DNA from: Symbiodinium sp. CCMP2592
Taxonomy: Eukaryota > Sar > Dinophyceae > Suessiales > Symbiodiniaceae
Direction: 5' to 3'
NCBI GenBank assembly: GCA_905221615.1
Contig: CAJNDT010004724.1
Coordinates: forward strand, 310,001 to 374,000
Length of the DNA stretch: 64,000 nt
Part shown: positions 47,044-58,665 of the stretch, piece after piece
Numbering within the stretch: the first letter of the stretch is position 1
Layout of the letters: each line of letters opens with the position of its first letter
Translations under genes and position numbers: made by a program
Notes under the pieces: generated by a model
What the model was told of the DNA's origin: nothing
Database searches by the model: none
What the model saw: the letters and a program-made list of their open reading frames with translations, nothing else

Positions 47044-48428
47044 GGGGTCGAGAAGCTCTCGCCTGGAGAGGCACAGCTGGAGAGCTACTCGTACTAGGAT
47101 AGTACACAGGGCGATGGCTGTGTTGATTCTGTCACTTCGCATGGGATTTCGCCTTGAGGTGTGTGAACTGCTTCATAAAGGACAGCCTGTCTCTCAGGAC
47201 CCAACGGGTGCAAATGCCACAAGGACTCAAAAAGAACACCGAGGTGCTGTCTTATCGATGTGCGCGGGGATGATCGTGCCTCTGGCCACATCGAGGCCTT
47301 TTCAGCAAGATTCGCGGAGTTTGTTTCGCACCGGGTGTCTGGAGGGAGTCCGTGTGTCTCGTCCCTCGACGGCTCCAGGGCTCGGTGCACGAGCCCAGAA
47401 GCTTCCAGGCACCCCTTTTGAATCGGGCGCGGCCGCCAAGAGAGGGAGTGAGTGTGGACTGCTCCTGACCGATCTTACTTGTGGAGTGGGATGTGCGTGA
47501 GGTGCCGGAGCTGGTGCAGAAGTTCGGCAATGAGAAGCTGGTGGCCAGCAGCTCAGTGTCCTGTTCGCCGCATGTGGAGGCACGTCTGTCAGTGACTGCG
47601 TCCACTCAGAATCCATGTGCAATACGGCTGAGATTTTCCATTGCCAGTACTCGCTGCACCGTGGCCCGCAGTGGGATCCCAAGTCTGCTGCGGGGGACCG
47701 GGGCCTTCGAATTTTGTGGAACTGGTTCTTGAGGGCTATCGAAGGGACTGAAGGTTACAGCCGATCTTGGAAGACTCCAGGTGCGCGAACTGGTACCGCG
47801 AGCACGCACCTCCGACGCAGCTGGGGCCTTGGTCCCCGGATGAATTTCGCAGCTGTACTTCTCTCCATATGTCATGTCTTGTGGTGCTGGCTTCCTGCAG
47901 GTGTGTTTTCGTTGAACATGCCTGTGCAAGCTGCAGAGTTGCATGTGGTGACTGGCATGGTGTAGCTGTGCAGCTGCACGCTGTGTCTCTGCGAGTTCTG
48001 ATTTTGCAAAATGATACGGTGCATCCGAAATGCGCGGTCAACACTTAATTTGTGTCAGGCCCTTTCTCCAACGAGTGTCTGTGTCACACTCATCGTGTGT
48101 TACGAAACTAGGAAAGGAAAGCTGGCGCAACGTTGCAGGCTCTTTGACTGACACCATGAACGTAGTTCAGCACGGTCCCAGAGTCCTCAAGCTCCAGATT
48201 CGACAGTGCGCGCTGCGCCTTTTCGGATTGCGCTGCCGACATGAAGAGAGACTGCATGGTCGTGGTTGAGGAAAGAAGGAAGCATCTTGCCCGTCGCAGC
48301 AGCGTATCGTACGATTACCTTCTCGCGCCGACGGAGTCCTCGATTTGATGTGAGTGGCTGCTCACGGGAAGGCGCGTGGCCGTCCTCGAGGGAGGCTTCC
48401 GCGGCTGGGAAGGACAGCGTCTTCCGGC
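47044..48428 (+). CDS. Cdc25/ACR2-type rhodanese phosphatase domain, copy 7
   Basis: Exon chain: GVEKLSPGEAQLES (47044), VCELLHKGQPVSQD (about 47,159), CLIDVRGDDRASGHIE (47244-47295), GSVHEPRSFQ (from 47379), VPELVQKFGNEKLV (47502-47543), IFHCQYSLHRGPQW (47633-47674), VRELVPRA (47781-47804) and VAVLEGGFRGWE (about 48,377-48,412). The loop is intact, but the residue after GPQ is Trp. The donor after PRA reads CACGCAC instead of CAGGC, so this one splice site may be damaged. Confidence 0.72.
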
Positions 48429-51400
48429 AGGGAGCCTCAGCTTTCGTGGATGGAAGGATGCAGTGCTGCTTCAGGGAGTGTATGCACGTGGTATGTCGCA
48501 GTAGGAGGCGTCGCAGCATGTTGCAGAAAGCTGAAGCTTAAGGCTTGAGGGTTTCTTGATGTCTGTCGGCCGGAGTTTTGCAGGGTGGTCTGCATGGAGT
48601 CGGACATGTGGACCTGTGCGCTGGCCGACTGCAGGTGGTCCGCGAGAAGGCGATGGATGCCCATGGGCAGGCCTGGTGCACCCATCTGCGACAGGTCGAT
48701 GCTGTTTCATCATGCCAGCACAAACACAGTTGCAGGATGTCGAAGGCTTGAGGATGTTGAAGCTGGAGTGGCATGCGCATGCATGGGCATTGCTGCAGTG
48801 CGATGCTCTTTGGCATGTCCGGCCTGTTTTGGAAGCCAGACGGCCAGGCGAAGGCAGACGTCTATGCGCTCTCGATGGGAAGGCGTGTGGCAGGCAAGGC
48901 TGCTTGGAGGGGCCTCGTCCCGGTTCAATTGGACGACCTCTCTGAATCTCTCTGATGGGTTTGTATCTTCGCACTCTCAATGGGCAGATGTGTTGCTGGC
49001 AGGGGTTCTTGGACGGCTCCTGATGGGTTTGCAGTGCCTCGATGTGTTTCTGCTCTGTTGGAAGGCGCTGGCGCGTGAGGCTGCAGCAGTCATGCGTTTT
49101 ATAGGATGCTTCGAGGCAGGCCATTAGCCTAGCTCCAGGGACTTGGCACGCCTTTTCTCTCGTAGCCCGAGCCCGTGGCAGCAGTTCACGGATCTAGTCT
49201 AGCCAGTGGGACATGAGGTGCGGTTTTAACATTGGCAGTGTCAAGCAGCGTGCCCAGGGACGAACTTGCTGCAGCGGTCTGTTGTTCGTCGTTCCCGGGT
49301 CCCGGTGAAGAACGCTGGGTTCTCTGAACTCGACGAACCTGCTGCATTTGCAAACGAGCCAAAAGGAGTGCTTCTGACTCATGGTACTTAGCACGCTGTG
49401 CTGCCCAGTCACCACCAACGACGGGGAAAACGGCACGAGGTCCCGTCGCGGGTTTCGCGATCCCGTGCGAATGTGAATTCAAGGAGGTGTGGACATGTGT
49501 GAAGCTTCTGTCATCTTCTGTCGTCTTATTTTACATTGAAGTCAAGGTTCTGTTTCCCTTTACTGGAGGCATTGAGTGCGCAGGCCCACTTAGTGCCTTT
49601 GGCCGCTTTTCCAGATAGATAGTCGGTGCTAAAGTAGCTTCCATTGTGACTTAGACAGAGTCGGAGATAAACAGAGGATGTCCCGTTCGAGGAGCTTTGA
49701 GGCGACGTGCCATAATAGACAGGCCCGAGGCAATCCCGATGCGATGGAATTCGTGAGAGGATGTCATCACTCGCTGAAGCCGAGCAGCCTTTGGCCCGAC
49801 CTCGGCGGTACACCGTTGGGAAGCACGCAGCAGCCAGCCAGATGGCTAGCCACGTGACGGGCTCAGAGCGGCCCATCGCACCGAACGGATGCCTGCTGGA
49901 CTGCAGCTTGCTCAAAAGAAACGAGCTAAGGTTTCTTACTACTACGTGGCCACAGTGCCGAGGGCCGTGCCTTGGTGCAACATGAAGACTCATCACCCCC
50001 CCCCCCTGCCGGGCGGGGAAGGGCCTTGCCAGCGTCTCGGCCTCCTCTTTCAGCCTCTTCTCCGTCGTGTGTGAGGTGCCAGCCGCCGTGACCATGCCGG
50101 TGAGGCAGCGCTTGCCTCGGGCCACTTAGGTCCGGGCAGAATTCTGGCGGAGCGGACTGGCTGCCTGCTTCGGGAGATTTCGTAGTTTTTGTGCGGGAGG
50201 GTTGGGCAAGGATTTACATGATGCCACACGTGTTGGTGCCCGCGACGGCTGGCTTCTAAGCTGCTGCTCCCAGCGAGCATTTTTGGCAGTAGTGTTGAAA
50301 CCTGTCCGTGCATCTTGCTCAGTCCTTCTGGCCCAATGTTCCCGTCAAGGCTGTGCATGCCCCAGAGAATGTGTGCAAGTGTGCTGACACTACGGTGCTG
50401 CTGGATGCTGCTGCTGTGCGGACATGCAGCGTGACGGTTAGGTGCCCACGATACCATCGAGCTAGGCGGTAAATCTGAGGCCAATTTGCCAGCGGCGCGA
50501 CCCGTTTCTGCTGCCACCAGGCTCGCAGCTCACTTGCGGCAGAGTGCTTCGGCAATCTCGCGGCTGAGGGATGACCTGCACTGTGGAGTAGGGTGCAAAC
50601 CCGGCTTTTATCATGCCCTCGCGTTAGACTTGTGCTGCCTTGACATGCCATGACATTGCCTGGGCGCTAACCATCATTCGAAAGCTTTGCCAAATGCATT
50701 AGACTTTGAAGCAGGTCGTTGGCGCCTGGCCCATCCAAAATGGACCGCCCTGTCACTGTCTGCCGTCCTCTGCGTTGCCTGATTCAATCTGCTTCCTCAG
50801 TGTGTTCCTCAGGAGCACATGCAGGCCTCCGTGGCCAGAAACTGAGACGATCGGTGAGTGCCAGTCCTCGAATATGCACGGCTTTCCGTTTTCCCATCCT
50901 TTTCGATGTCGAGGTGCAGACGACGGCGAACACCGTCGTCTCTGCACCCAGGCCTGGCTCGGTCTCGGTGCAACTTGCGGTGTGTGAGCGGCTTTGACAT
51001 CCCCTGAGTTGGAAATCCCTTGATGCCATGCCTTTAACTTGAAGCAGGCCCTGTGTCGCTGGCCCACAGACAAAGGACGGCTTTATAACAGCTGACGGGA
51101 TCTGTTCGTTTGCGGTTTTAATCTGATTGCCGACTGAGCTCCTTGTTTTGCGGCCACGAAGCCAGCCTGCCAGGCGTCTGCGCAGACCTCCGTGGCCAGG
51201 ATCTGAGAAGATCAGGGTCCTCCTTGGCCGCGCTGACATGCTGTTCCGTTTTCTTTTGCAGTCTGCACGATGTCGAGGTGCAGAGTGCGACGAAGACCGT
51301 CGTGTCTGCACCCAGGCCCGGCTTGAAAGCACGGTGTGCAACCTCCATGACCACCTTCATCCTCGCATGTAGCCTTCTATTGCAGTCGCTGCAAAAGAAG

Positions 51401-51750
51401 CTGTTAGGGACCGCGAGCTGACCACGTAACTGAGAATTCCTTCGACTATGTTCATTGAGTTCAAGAGGATCCAAGGCAACAAAGTACAAGCAACCTGATA
51501 GCCACATTCAGTGTTTGTGCAGATTCATTAAACTCAAAAGTCTCAGCTGTTTGGAATCTTTGCCAGCGACAAGATCTCCAGCTTGCTGAGCACAAATCAC
51601 CACGGACACAGCCGACCTGTGCACAGGCCAGCTCCTACCGGTCTTGTGGGTCCGAATTTCGAAGTACCACTGCAGAAGGACGGCCACGCCCAGTCTGCAA
51701 CATCTGATTGAAACATAGTCTTGATGTGGCCTATAATATGTCTCTGCAAG

Positions 51751-53230
51751 GGGGTCGAGAAGCTCTCGCCTGGAGAGGCACAGCTGGAGAGCTACTCGTA
51801 CTAGGATAGTACACAGGAGCGATGGCCGTGTTGATTCTGTCACATCGCATGGGATCTCGCCTTGAGGTGTGTGAACTCCTCCAGAAAGGACAGCCTGTCT
51901 CTCAGGACCCAGTGGGTGCAAATGCCACAAGGACTTAAAAAGAACACTGAGGTGTGTGCTCGTTGACGTGCGTGGGGATGATCGTGCCTCTGGCCACATC
52001 GAGGCCTTTTCAGCAAGATTTGCGGAGTTTGTTTCGCGCCGGGTGTCTGGAGGGAGTCCGTGTGTCTCGTCCCTCGACGGCTCCAGGGCTCGGTGCACGA
52101 GCCCACCAGCTTCCAGGCACCCCTTTTGAATCGGGCGGGGCCGCCAAGAGAGGGAGTGGGTGCTCCAGAATTTGTGACCGAGCTTGTCTGTTCAATCTGC
52201 TAGCTCCTAGTGAGGTGCCGGAGCTAGTGGCCAAATTCTCCAAGGAGAAGCTCGTGGCCAGCAGCTCAGGTCCTTGCTTGTCGCATGTGGCGCTGCAGAG
52301 CGGTCAGTGACTGCACCACTTCGCAAAGCTGCTGAGATCTTCCACTGCCAGTACTCCATGCACCGCGGCCCCCAGCGGGATGCCAAGTCTATTGTACGGG
52401 TCATGGGCATGGGTGATCAGGATGTGATCAGGTATGTTCGGCAGACATGTTTCCAACAGTCATGTTATGTTTCAATTAACCGTCGGTCCGCACCGCGCAT
52501 CGAAGTGAGTTTTCAGGATAGCCGGTCTCAGACAGCACGGCAGGTGCGCAAACTGGTATCGCGAGCAGGCGCCGACCTCGCAGCGGGGGCCTCGGTCTGT
52601 GGATACATTCCGCAGTTCTAGTTGCTTCAGTTGTGTGTATTTTGCTCGTGCATGCATCCCCCCGTCCGAGATGGCATCCTGTCTGCGTCCATGTGTTGAG
52701 CAGCTTTGCGTGAGTTGCGTGGCTGGGTGTTGTGACTTCATGGTGCAGCCGGAGAGGTTTCCCTGCGAGATTCTGGGCTTCTATGATTTTGATTGCTTCC
52801 GCAACAAATGGCACCCTAAGTTGTAAACGCCACCGGCGCGAAAGTGCCGGCATGAGACTAGCCATGTTCTCAAACCCGGCCAGGCAAGCTGGCGGAATAT
52901 TGCGGGCTTTGTGGCGAAAGTCATGCATGCAAGTCAGCACGGCCCTAAAGCTCTGGATACGACAGAGTACTGCGCATCTTGGGCTTGGCCGCCATACCCC
53001 TGGCTCCGCACACAGAAGACAGAAACCAGAAGGTTGCGAAACAACGGATACGCTTGCTTCGTATCGTCGCGTCGGCACTACTATGCCTCTCTGCACGTCC
53101 CCCCCCCCCGCCCTTCGACGTCCTTTGTCCTCGGAGTCCTCGACAAAATGCGAGTGGCTGTTGACGGAAAGGCGCGTGGCCATTCTCGAGGGAGGCTTCC
53201 GCGGCTGGGAAGGACAGCGATTGCCGGCGG
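51751..53230 (+). CDS. Cdc25/ACR2-type rhodanese phosphatase domain, copy 8
   Basis: Counterpart of copy 6 one period later, with identical motif residues: P-loop IFHCQYSMHRGPQR at 52337-52378 and VAILEGGFRGWE near 53,180. All GC donors are kept. No disruption is seen in the motif exons. Confidence 0.75.
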
Positions 53231-54668
53231 GGAGTCTCAGCCTCCGTGAAAGGAAGGATGCAGTGATGCTTCGGGGAGTTTGTGCATGTCGTTGGTGCGA
53301 ATTTTTCAATTTGTCGGACATGTAAACGGCTCTGCTGGTCGACTGCAGGTCCTCCGCGAGCAACCTATGGATGCAAAAAGCCAGGCTGGGTGAACCAAGT
53401 CGTTTGTGACGCCTGCACCAGCGCAAATGCAGTTTAAGGCTTGAGGCTGTTGAAAGTGGAGTGACATGGTGCTTTGGTATGTCTGGGCCCGTCCGGCTCA
53501 GAGCGCCAGGGCAAGGCAGATATCTACGCGCTCTCAATGGGCAGGCGCCTGGCAGGCAGGGTTCTTGCAGCGGGGCGGGCCTCGCCTCACGAGACACTGC
53601 TCTGGAGTGCTATGCTTCGATGTGTTTTTATGCGTTCACTTGGCAGGTGCTGGTGCGTGAGGCCGCGCAGTGGCCGAGATTCCTTCTGATACTAGTATCC
53701 TCCGTGAGTGGGCGCTGGGCTGGCAAGTACTGGTAGCCAAGACTTGGGCCATGCGGAACGGATTTACAGAATACGGAAGACGGAAGCCGAAGGGGGCAGG
53801 CAGGGTCCCGGCGAATCACGCTGGGCATTGAGAATCGAACAGTCCCATCTTCTAGGCTGCAGAGAGATTGGGCTTTCGAAGGGCATCCCTGGCTTCCAAC
53901 TTACATAGCCTCAGGCGATTTTTTCTCGTAGCCAGACCCCACGGCAGCAGTTCAGATGTGGCAAGTCGGACATGGCACTGTCAGGCAGCATAGCGAAGGA
54001 CGATCTTGCTGTGGTGGGCTGTTGTTGCTTGTTCCCGGCGAATAACGCTGGGCTGGGTTCTCTGAGCTCGACGACCCCGCTGTCTTTGCCAATGAGCCGA
54101 AAAGACTGGTCCTATTCAGGGGGCATTGAGCACCGTGCCATGATAGACAGGGGTAAGGCAATACATTTCGTGAGTGGAAGCCATCACTCCCTGAAGCCGG
54201 GCAGCCTTTGGCCTAAGCTCAGTGCCACCAACAGATCTGGGCGCCCTACCCATGCACGTCGAAGAGCTGGAAAGCGACGCGAACTGTAGCACGAAGCTTT
54301 GGTTGGCCCTGGACTGTACTTGGTAGCAAAGCCCACAGCCAACGTGTGTTTTCTTTCGAGATGGCGAACCACGTCAAGGACCCAGACTGGACCATTGCTT
54401 GAGCAGAAAAAGCAGAATGAAATTTCTCAAAAAAAGCACGCTTAGGTTTCGTCGTACTACGTGCGCGCGGCTCCAAGGGCCGTGCCTCGGCGCAACGAAT
54501 GATTCATGCCGGTCTCGGTCGCCTCTTGTAGCCTCCTCTGCATCGTGTGTGAGGCGCCGGCCGTTGTGAGGATGCCAGTGAGACAGTGCCTGCCTCGGGA
54601 AGTCTCGCGGAGTGGACTGTCACTATCTGCCTTCTTTGGGAGAGGTCTTGCAGCTTCTGCTTGTTTTG

Positions 54669-54701
<33 letters not shown>

Positions 54702-56299
54702 GGTTGAGCGAGGATCTACGTCGTGCCACGTGCTGTGGTGCCGGCAACACCGCCGGCGGGCCACCAGGCTGACCGGGCTGGCGTTTGAGCTGCTGATTCC
54801 AGCGGAAATGAAATCTTGAATCCTGTTCGTGCATCTTGCTCAGTCCGTCTGGCCCAATTTTCCCGTCAAGGCTGTGCGTACCCCAGAGAGTGTGCAAGTG
54901 TGCTTGGCACTACGGCGCTGCTGTGCGGACATGCAGTGTGACGGTTAGCCGTCCACCATACTATCATCGAGCTGAGCGCTGAAGTCTGAGGCCAATGTGC
55001 CCTTGACACGACCCGTGGCTGCCCCCACTAGGCTCGCAGCTCACAGCTGAGGGATAACCGGAGTCGGGTGCAAGCCCGACTTTTGTCATGTTCTCGCGTT
55101 GGATGTGTACAGTCTGAGGCTTTGCTTGCGCGCGAACCATGACTCGAAAGCTCTGCCAGATTCCTATGATCGTTCCCACGCGTTTGACTCTGAAGCAGGT
55201 CGCTGGCGCCTTGCCCAGTGAAGATGGACCGCCCTATCTGCGGTCGCCTGCGTTGCTTGCTTCAATCTGCTTCAAGAGTGCGTTCCTCAGGAGCACGTGA
55301 AAGCCTCCATGGCCAGGAACTGAGAAGATCCGGCCAGTGGAGTTTTGACCTTGGTATCGCTGACGCATTATCACCGGTTTCCTCTTTCCCATCCTGAGCG
55401 ATGTCGAGGTGCAGACGACGACGAAGACCGTCGTCTCTGCACCCAGGCCAGGCTCGGTCTCCATGCATCTTGCGGCGTTGGCGCGGCAGTGTTGACATCG
55501 CCTGCACATCTGTGACTCGATAACCTTCGCAGCCCGATGCCTTAATCTGCCTTCGAAGTCGAAGCAGGAGCTTTGTCCCCGGGCCACCGGCACAGGACTG
55601 CCCAACGCCGGTTGAGGGGATCCGTCCGTTTCCGATTTCTGCTTCCCGGTTGAATTCCTCGTCTTATTCGTCTTGGTGCCACGAAGCCAGCCTGTCAGGC
55701 GCGTGCGCACACCGCCGTGGCCAGGATCTGAGAAGATCGGGGTCCTCCTCGGCTGCGCCGATGTGTTGTCACGGCTTTCCTTTTGCAGTCTGCGCGACGT
55801 CGAGGTGCAGACCGCGACGAAGACCGTCGTATCTGCACCGAGGCCCGGCTCAAAAGACACAATCTACAACCTCCATCCATCCTCGTGTGTAGCCTTCCAT
55901 TGCAGCCGGTGCAAAAAAAGGCTGCTGGGGTCTGCGAAACAGACCACGTAACTGATATTCCGTCGATTGTGTTCACTGAGTTCAAGAGGATCAGAGGCAA
56001 CAACGTACAAGCAACCTGAGAGCCACATTCAGGGTTTGTGCGGATTATTTGAACTCCAACGTCCCAGCTCTTGTGAATCTTTGCCTGCGACAAGATTTTG
56101 ATTTCTGTGCCAGATTCTAGATGCGGCTCCAGCTTGCTGAGCACATCGCCACGGACAGAGCCGACCCGTGCACAGGCCAGCTCCCACCGGTTTGGTGGGT
56201 CCGAATTTCGAGGCGCCCCTGCAGAAGGACGGCCACGCCCAGTCTGCAACATCTGATTGAAACATAGTCTTGATGTGGCCTATAATATGTCTCTGGAAG

Positions 56300-57685
56300 G
56301 GGGTCGAGAAGCTCTCGCCTGGAGAGGCACAGCTGGAGAGCTACTCGTACTAGGATAGTACACAGGGCGATGGCTGTGTTGATTCTGTCACTTCGCATGG
56401 GATTTCGCCTTGAGGTGTGTGAACTGCTTCATAAAGGACAGCCTGTCTCTCAGGACCCAACGGGTGCAAATGCCACAAGGACTCAAAAAGAACACCGAGG
56501 TGCTGTCTTATCGATGTGCGCGGGGATGATCGTGCCTCTGGCCACATCGAGGCCTTTTCAGCAAGATTCGCGGAGTTTGTTTCGCACCGGGTGTCTGGAG
56601 GGAGTCCGTGTGTCTCGTCCCTCGACGGCTCCAGGGCTCGGTGCACGAGCCCAGAAGCTTCCAGGCACCCCTTTTGAATCGGGCGCGGCCGCCAAGAGAG
56701 GGAGTGAGTGTGGACTGCTCCTGACCGATCTTACTTGTGGAGTGGGATGTGCGTGAGGTGCCGGAGCTGGTGCAGAAGTTCGGCAATGAGAAGCTGGTGG
56801 CCAGCAGCTCAGTGTCCTGTTCGCCGCATGTGGAGGCACGTCTGTCAGTGACTGCGTCCACTCAGAATCCATGTGCAATACGGCTGAGATTTTCCATTGC
56901 CAGTACTCGCTGCACCGTGGCCCGCAGTGGGATCCCAAGTCTGCTGCGGGGGACCGGGGCCTTCGAATTTTGTGGAACTGGTTCTTGAGGGCTATCGAAG
57001 GGACTGAAGGTTACAGCCGATCTTGGAAGACTCCAGGTGCGCGAACTGGTAGCGCGAGCACGCACCTCCGACGCAGCTGGGGCCTTGGTCCCCGGATGAA
57101 TTTCGCAGCTGTACTTCTCTCCATATGTCATGTCTTGTGGTGCTGGCTTCCTGCAGGTGTGTTTTCGTTGAACATGCCTGTGCAAGCTGCAGAGTTGCAT
57201 GTGGTGACTGGCATGGTGTAGCCGTGCAGCTGCACGCTGTGTCTCTGCGAGTTCTGATTTTGCAAAATGATACGGTGCATCCGAAATGCGCGGTCAACAC
57301 TTAATTTGTGTCAGGCCCTTTCTCCAACCAGTGTCTGTGTCACACTCATCGTGTGTTACGAAACTAGGAAAGGAAAGCTGGCGCAACGTTGCAGGCTCTT
57401 TGACTGACACCATGAACGTAGTTCAGCACGGTCCCAGAGTCCTCAAGCTCCAGATTCGACAGTGCGCGCTGCGCCTTTTCGGATTGCGCTGCCGGACATG
57501 AAGAGAGACTGCATGGTCGTGGTTGAGGAAAGAAGGAAGCATCTTGCCCGTCGCAGCAGCGTATCGTACGATTACCTTCTCGCGCCGACGGAGTCCTCGA
57601 TTTGATGTGAGTGGCTGCTCACGGGAAGGCGCGTGGCCGTCCTCGAGGGAGGCTTCCGCGGCTGGGAAGGACAGCGTCTTCCGGC
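56300..57685 (+). CDS. Cdc25/ACR2-type rhodanese phosphatase domain, copy 9
   Basis: Counterpart of copy 7: GVEKL at 56300, P-loop IFHCQYSLHRGPQW at 56889-56930, VAVLEGGFRGWE near 57,635-57,670. It shares the altered CACGCAC donor after the VREL exon, so that change predates the last duplication. Confidence 0.72.
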
Positions 57686-58665
57686 AGGGAGCCTCAGCTT
57701 TCGTGGATGGAAGGATGCAGTGCTGCTTCAGGGAGTGTATGCACGTGGTATGTCGCAGTAGGAGGCGTCGCAGCATGTTGCAGAAAGCTGAAGCTTAAGG
57801 CTTGAGGGTTTCTTGATTTCTGTCGGCCGGAGTTTTGCAGGGTGGTCTGCATGGAGTCGGACATGTGGACCTGTGCGCTGGCCGACTGCAGGTGGTCCGC
57901 GAGAAGGCGATGGATGCCCATGGGCAGGCCTGGTGCACCCATCTGCGACAGGTCGATGCTGTTTCATCATGCCAGCACAAACACAGTTGCAGGATGTCGA
58001 AGGCTTGAGGATGTTGAAGCTGGAGTGGCATGCGCATGCATGGGCATTGCTGCAGTGCGATGCTCTTTGGCATGTCCGGCCTGTTTTGGAAGCCAGACGG
58101 CCAGGCGAAGGCAGACGTCTATGCGCTCTCGATGGGAAGGCGTGTGGCAGGCAAGGCTGCTTGGAGGGGCCTCGTCCCGGTTCAATTGGACGACCTCTCT
58201 GAATCTCTCTGATGGGTTTGTATCTTCGCACTCTCAATGGGCAGATGTGTTGCTGGCAGGGGTTCTTGGACGGCTCCTGATGGGTTTGCAGTGCCTCGAT
58301 GTGTTTCTGCTCTGTTGGAAGGCGCTGGCGCGTGAGGCTGCAGCAGTCATGCGTTTTATAGGATGCTTCGAGGCAGGCCATTAGCCTAGCTCCAGGGACT
58401 TGGCACGCCTTTTCTCTCGTAGCCAGAGCCCGTGGCAGCAGTTCACGGATCTAGTCTAGCCAGTGGGACATGAGGTGCGGTTTTAACATTGGCAGTGTCA
58501 AGCAGCGTGCCCAGGGACGAACTTGCTGCAGCGGTCTGTTGTTCGTCGTTCCCGGGTCCCGGTGAAGAACGCTGGGTTCTCTGAACTCGACGAACCTGCT
58601 GCATTTGCAAACGAGCCAAAAGGAGTGCTTCTGACTCATGTTACTTAGCACGCTGTGCTGCCCAG

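Larger units (their letters stand above)
40153..49409 (+). repeat. Higher-order repeat copy A (two units, about 9,257 bp)
   Basis: Contains unit 7 (to about 44,640) and unit 8 (to about 49,409). The two units are clearly diverged from each other, but each is almost identical to its counterpart one period later. Both hold two palindromic segments. Length-variable tracts inside are an 11-C run near 40,740, a 10-C run near 43,842 and (GT)11 at 45,411. Confidence 0.92.
49410..58665 (+). repeat. Higher-order repeat copy B
   Basis: Second full period, offset by 9,256-9,258 bases from copy A along its whole length. Differences are rare single bases (for example TGTAGTC versus TGAAGTC at the left end), with a few clustered changes near 55,440-55,620. 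It contains units 9 and 10. Confidence 0.93.

Noticed and set aside
52476-53597. Long minus-strand open frame of 373 codons in repeat copy B
   Set aside because: It is antisense to the phosphatase exons. In copies A and C the same region is split into several short frames by C-run length changes and small indels. Its Arg/Ser/Pro-rich composition is typical of the reverse complement of GC-rich coding DNA.
55234-55860. Minus-strand frame with two GLGA(D/E)TTVFV...CTSTS repeats, also seen in many other places
   Set aside because: This is the reverse complement of the palindromic 38-nt segment. Because that segment is an inverted repeat, both strands look conserved. The + strand is preferred since its borders fit the splice pattern of the phosphatase exons on the same strand.
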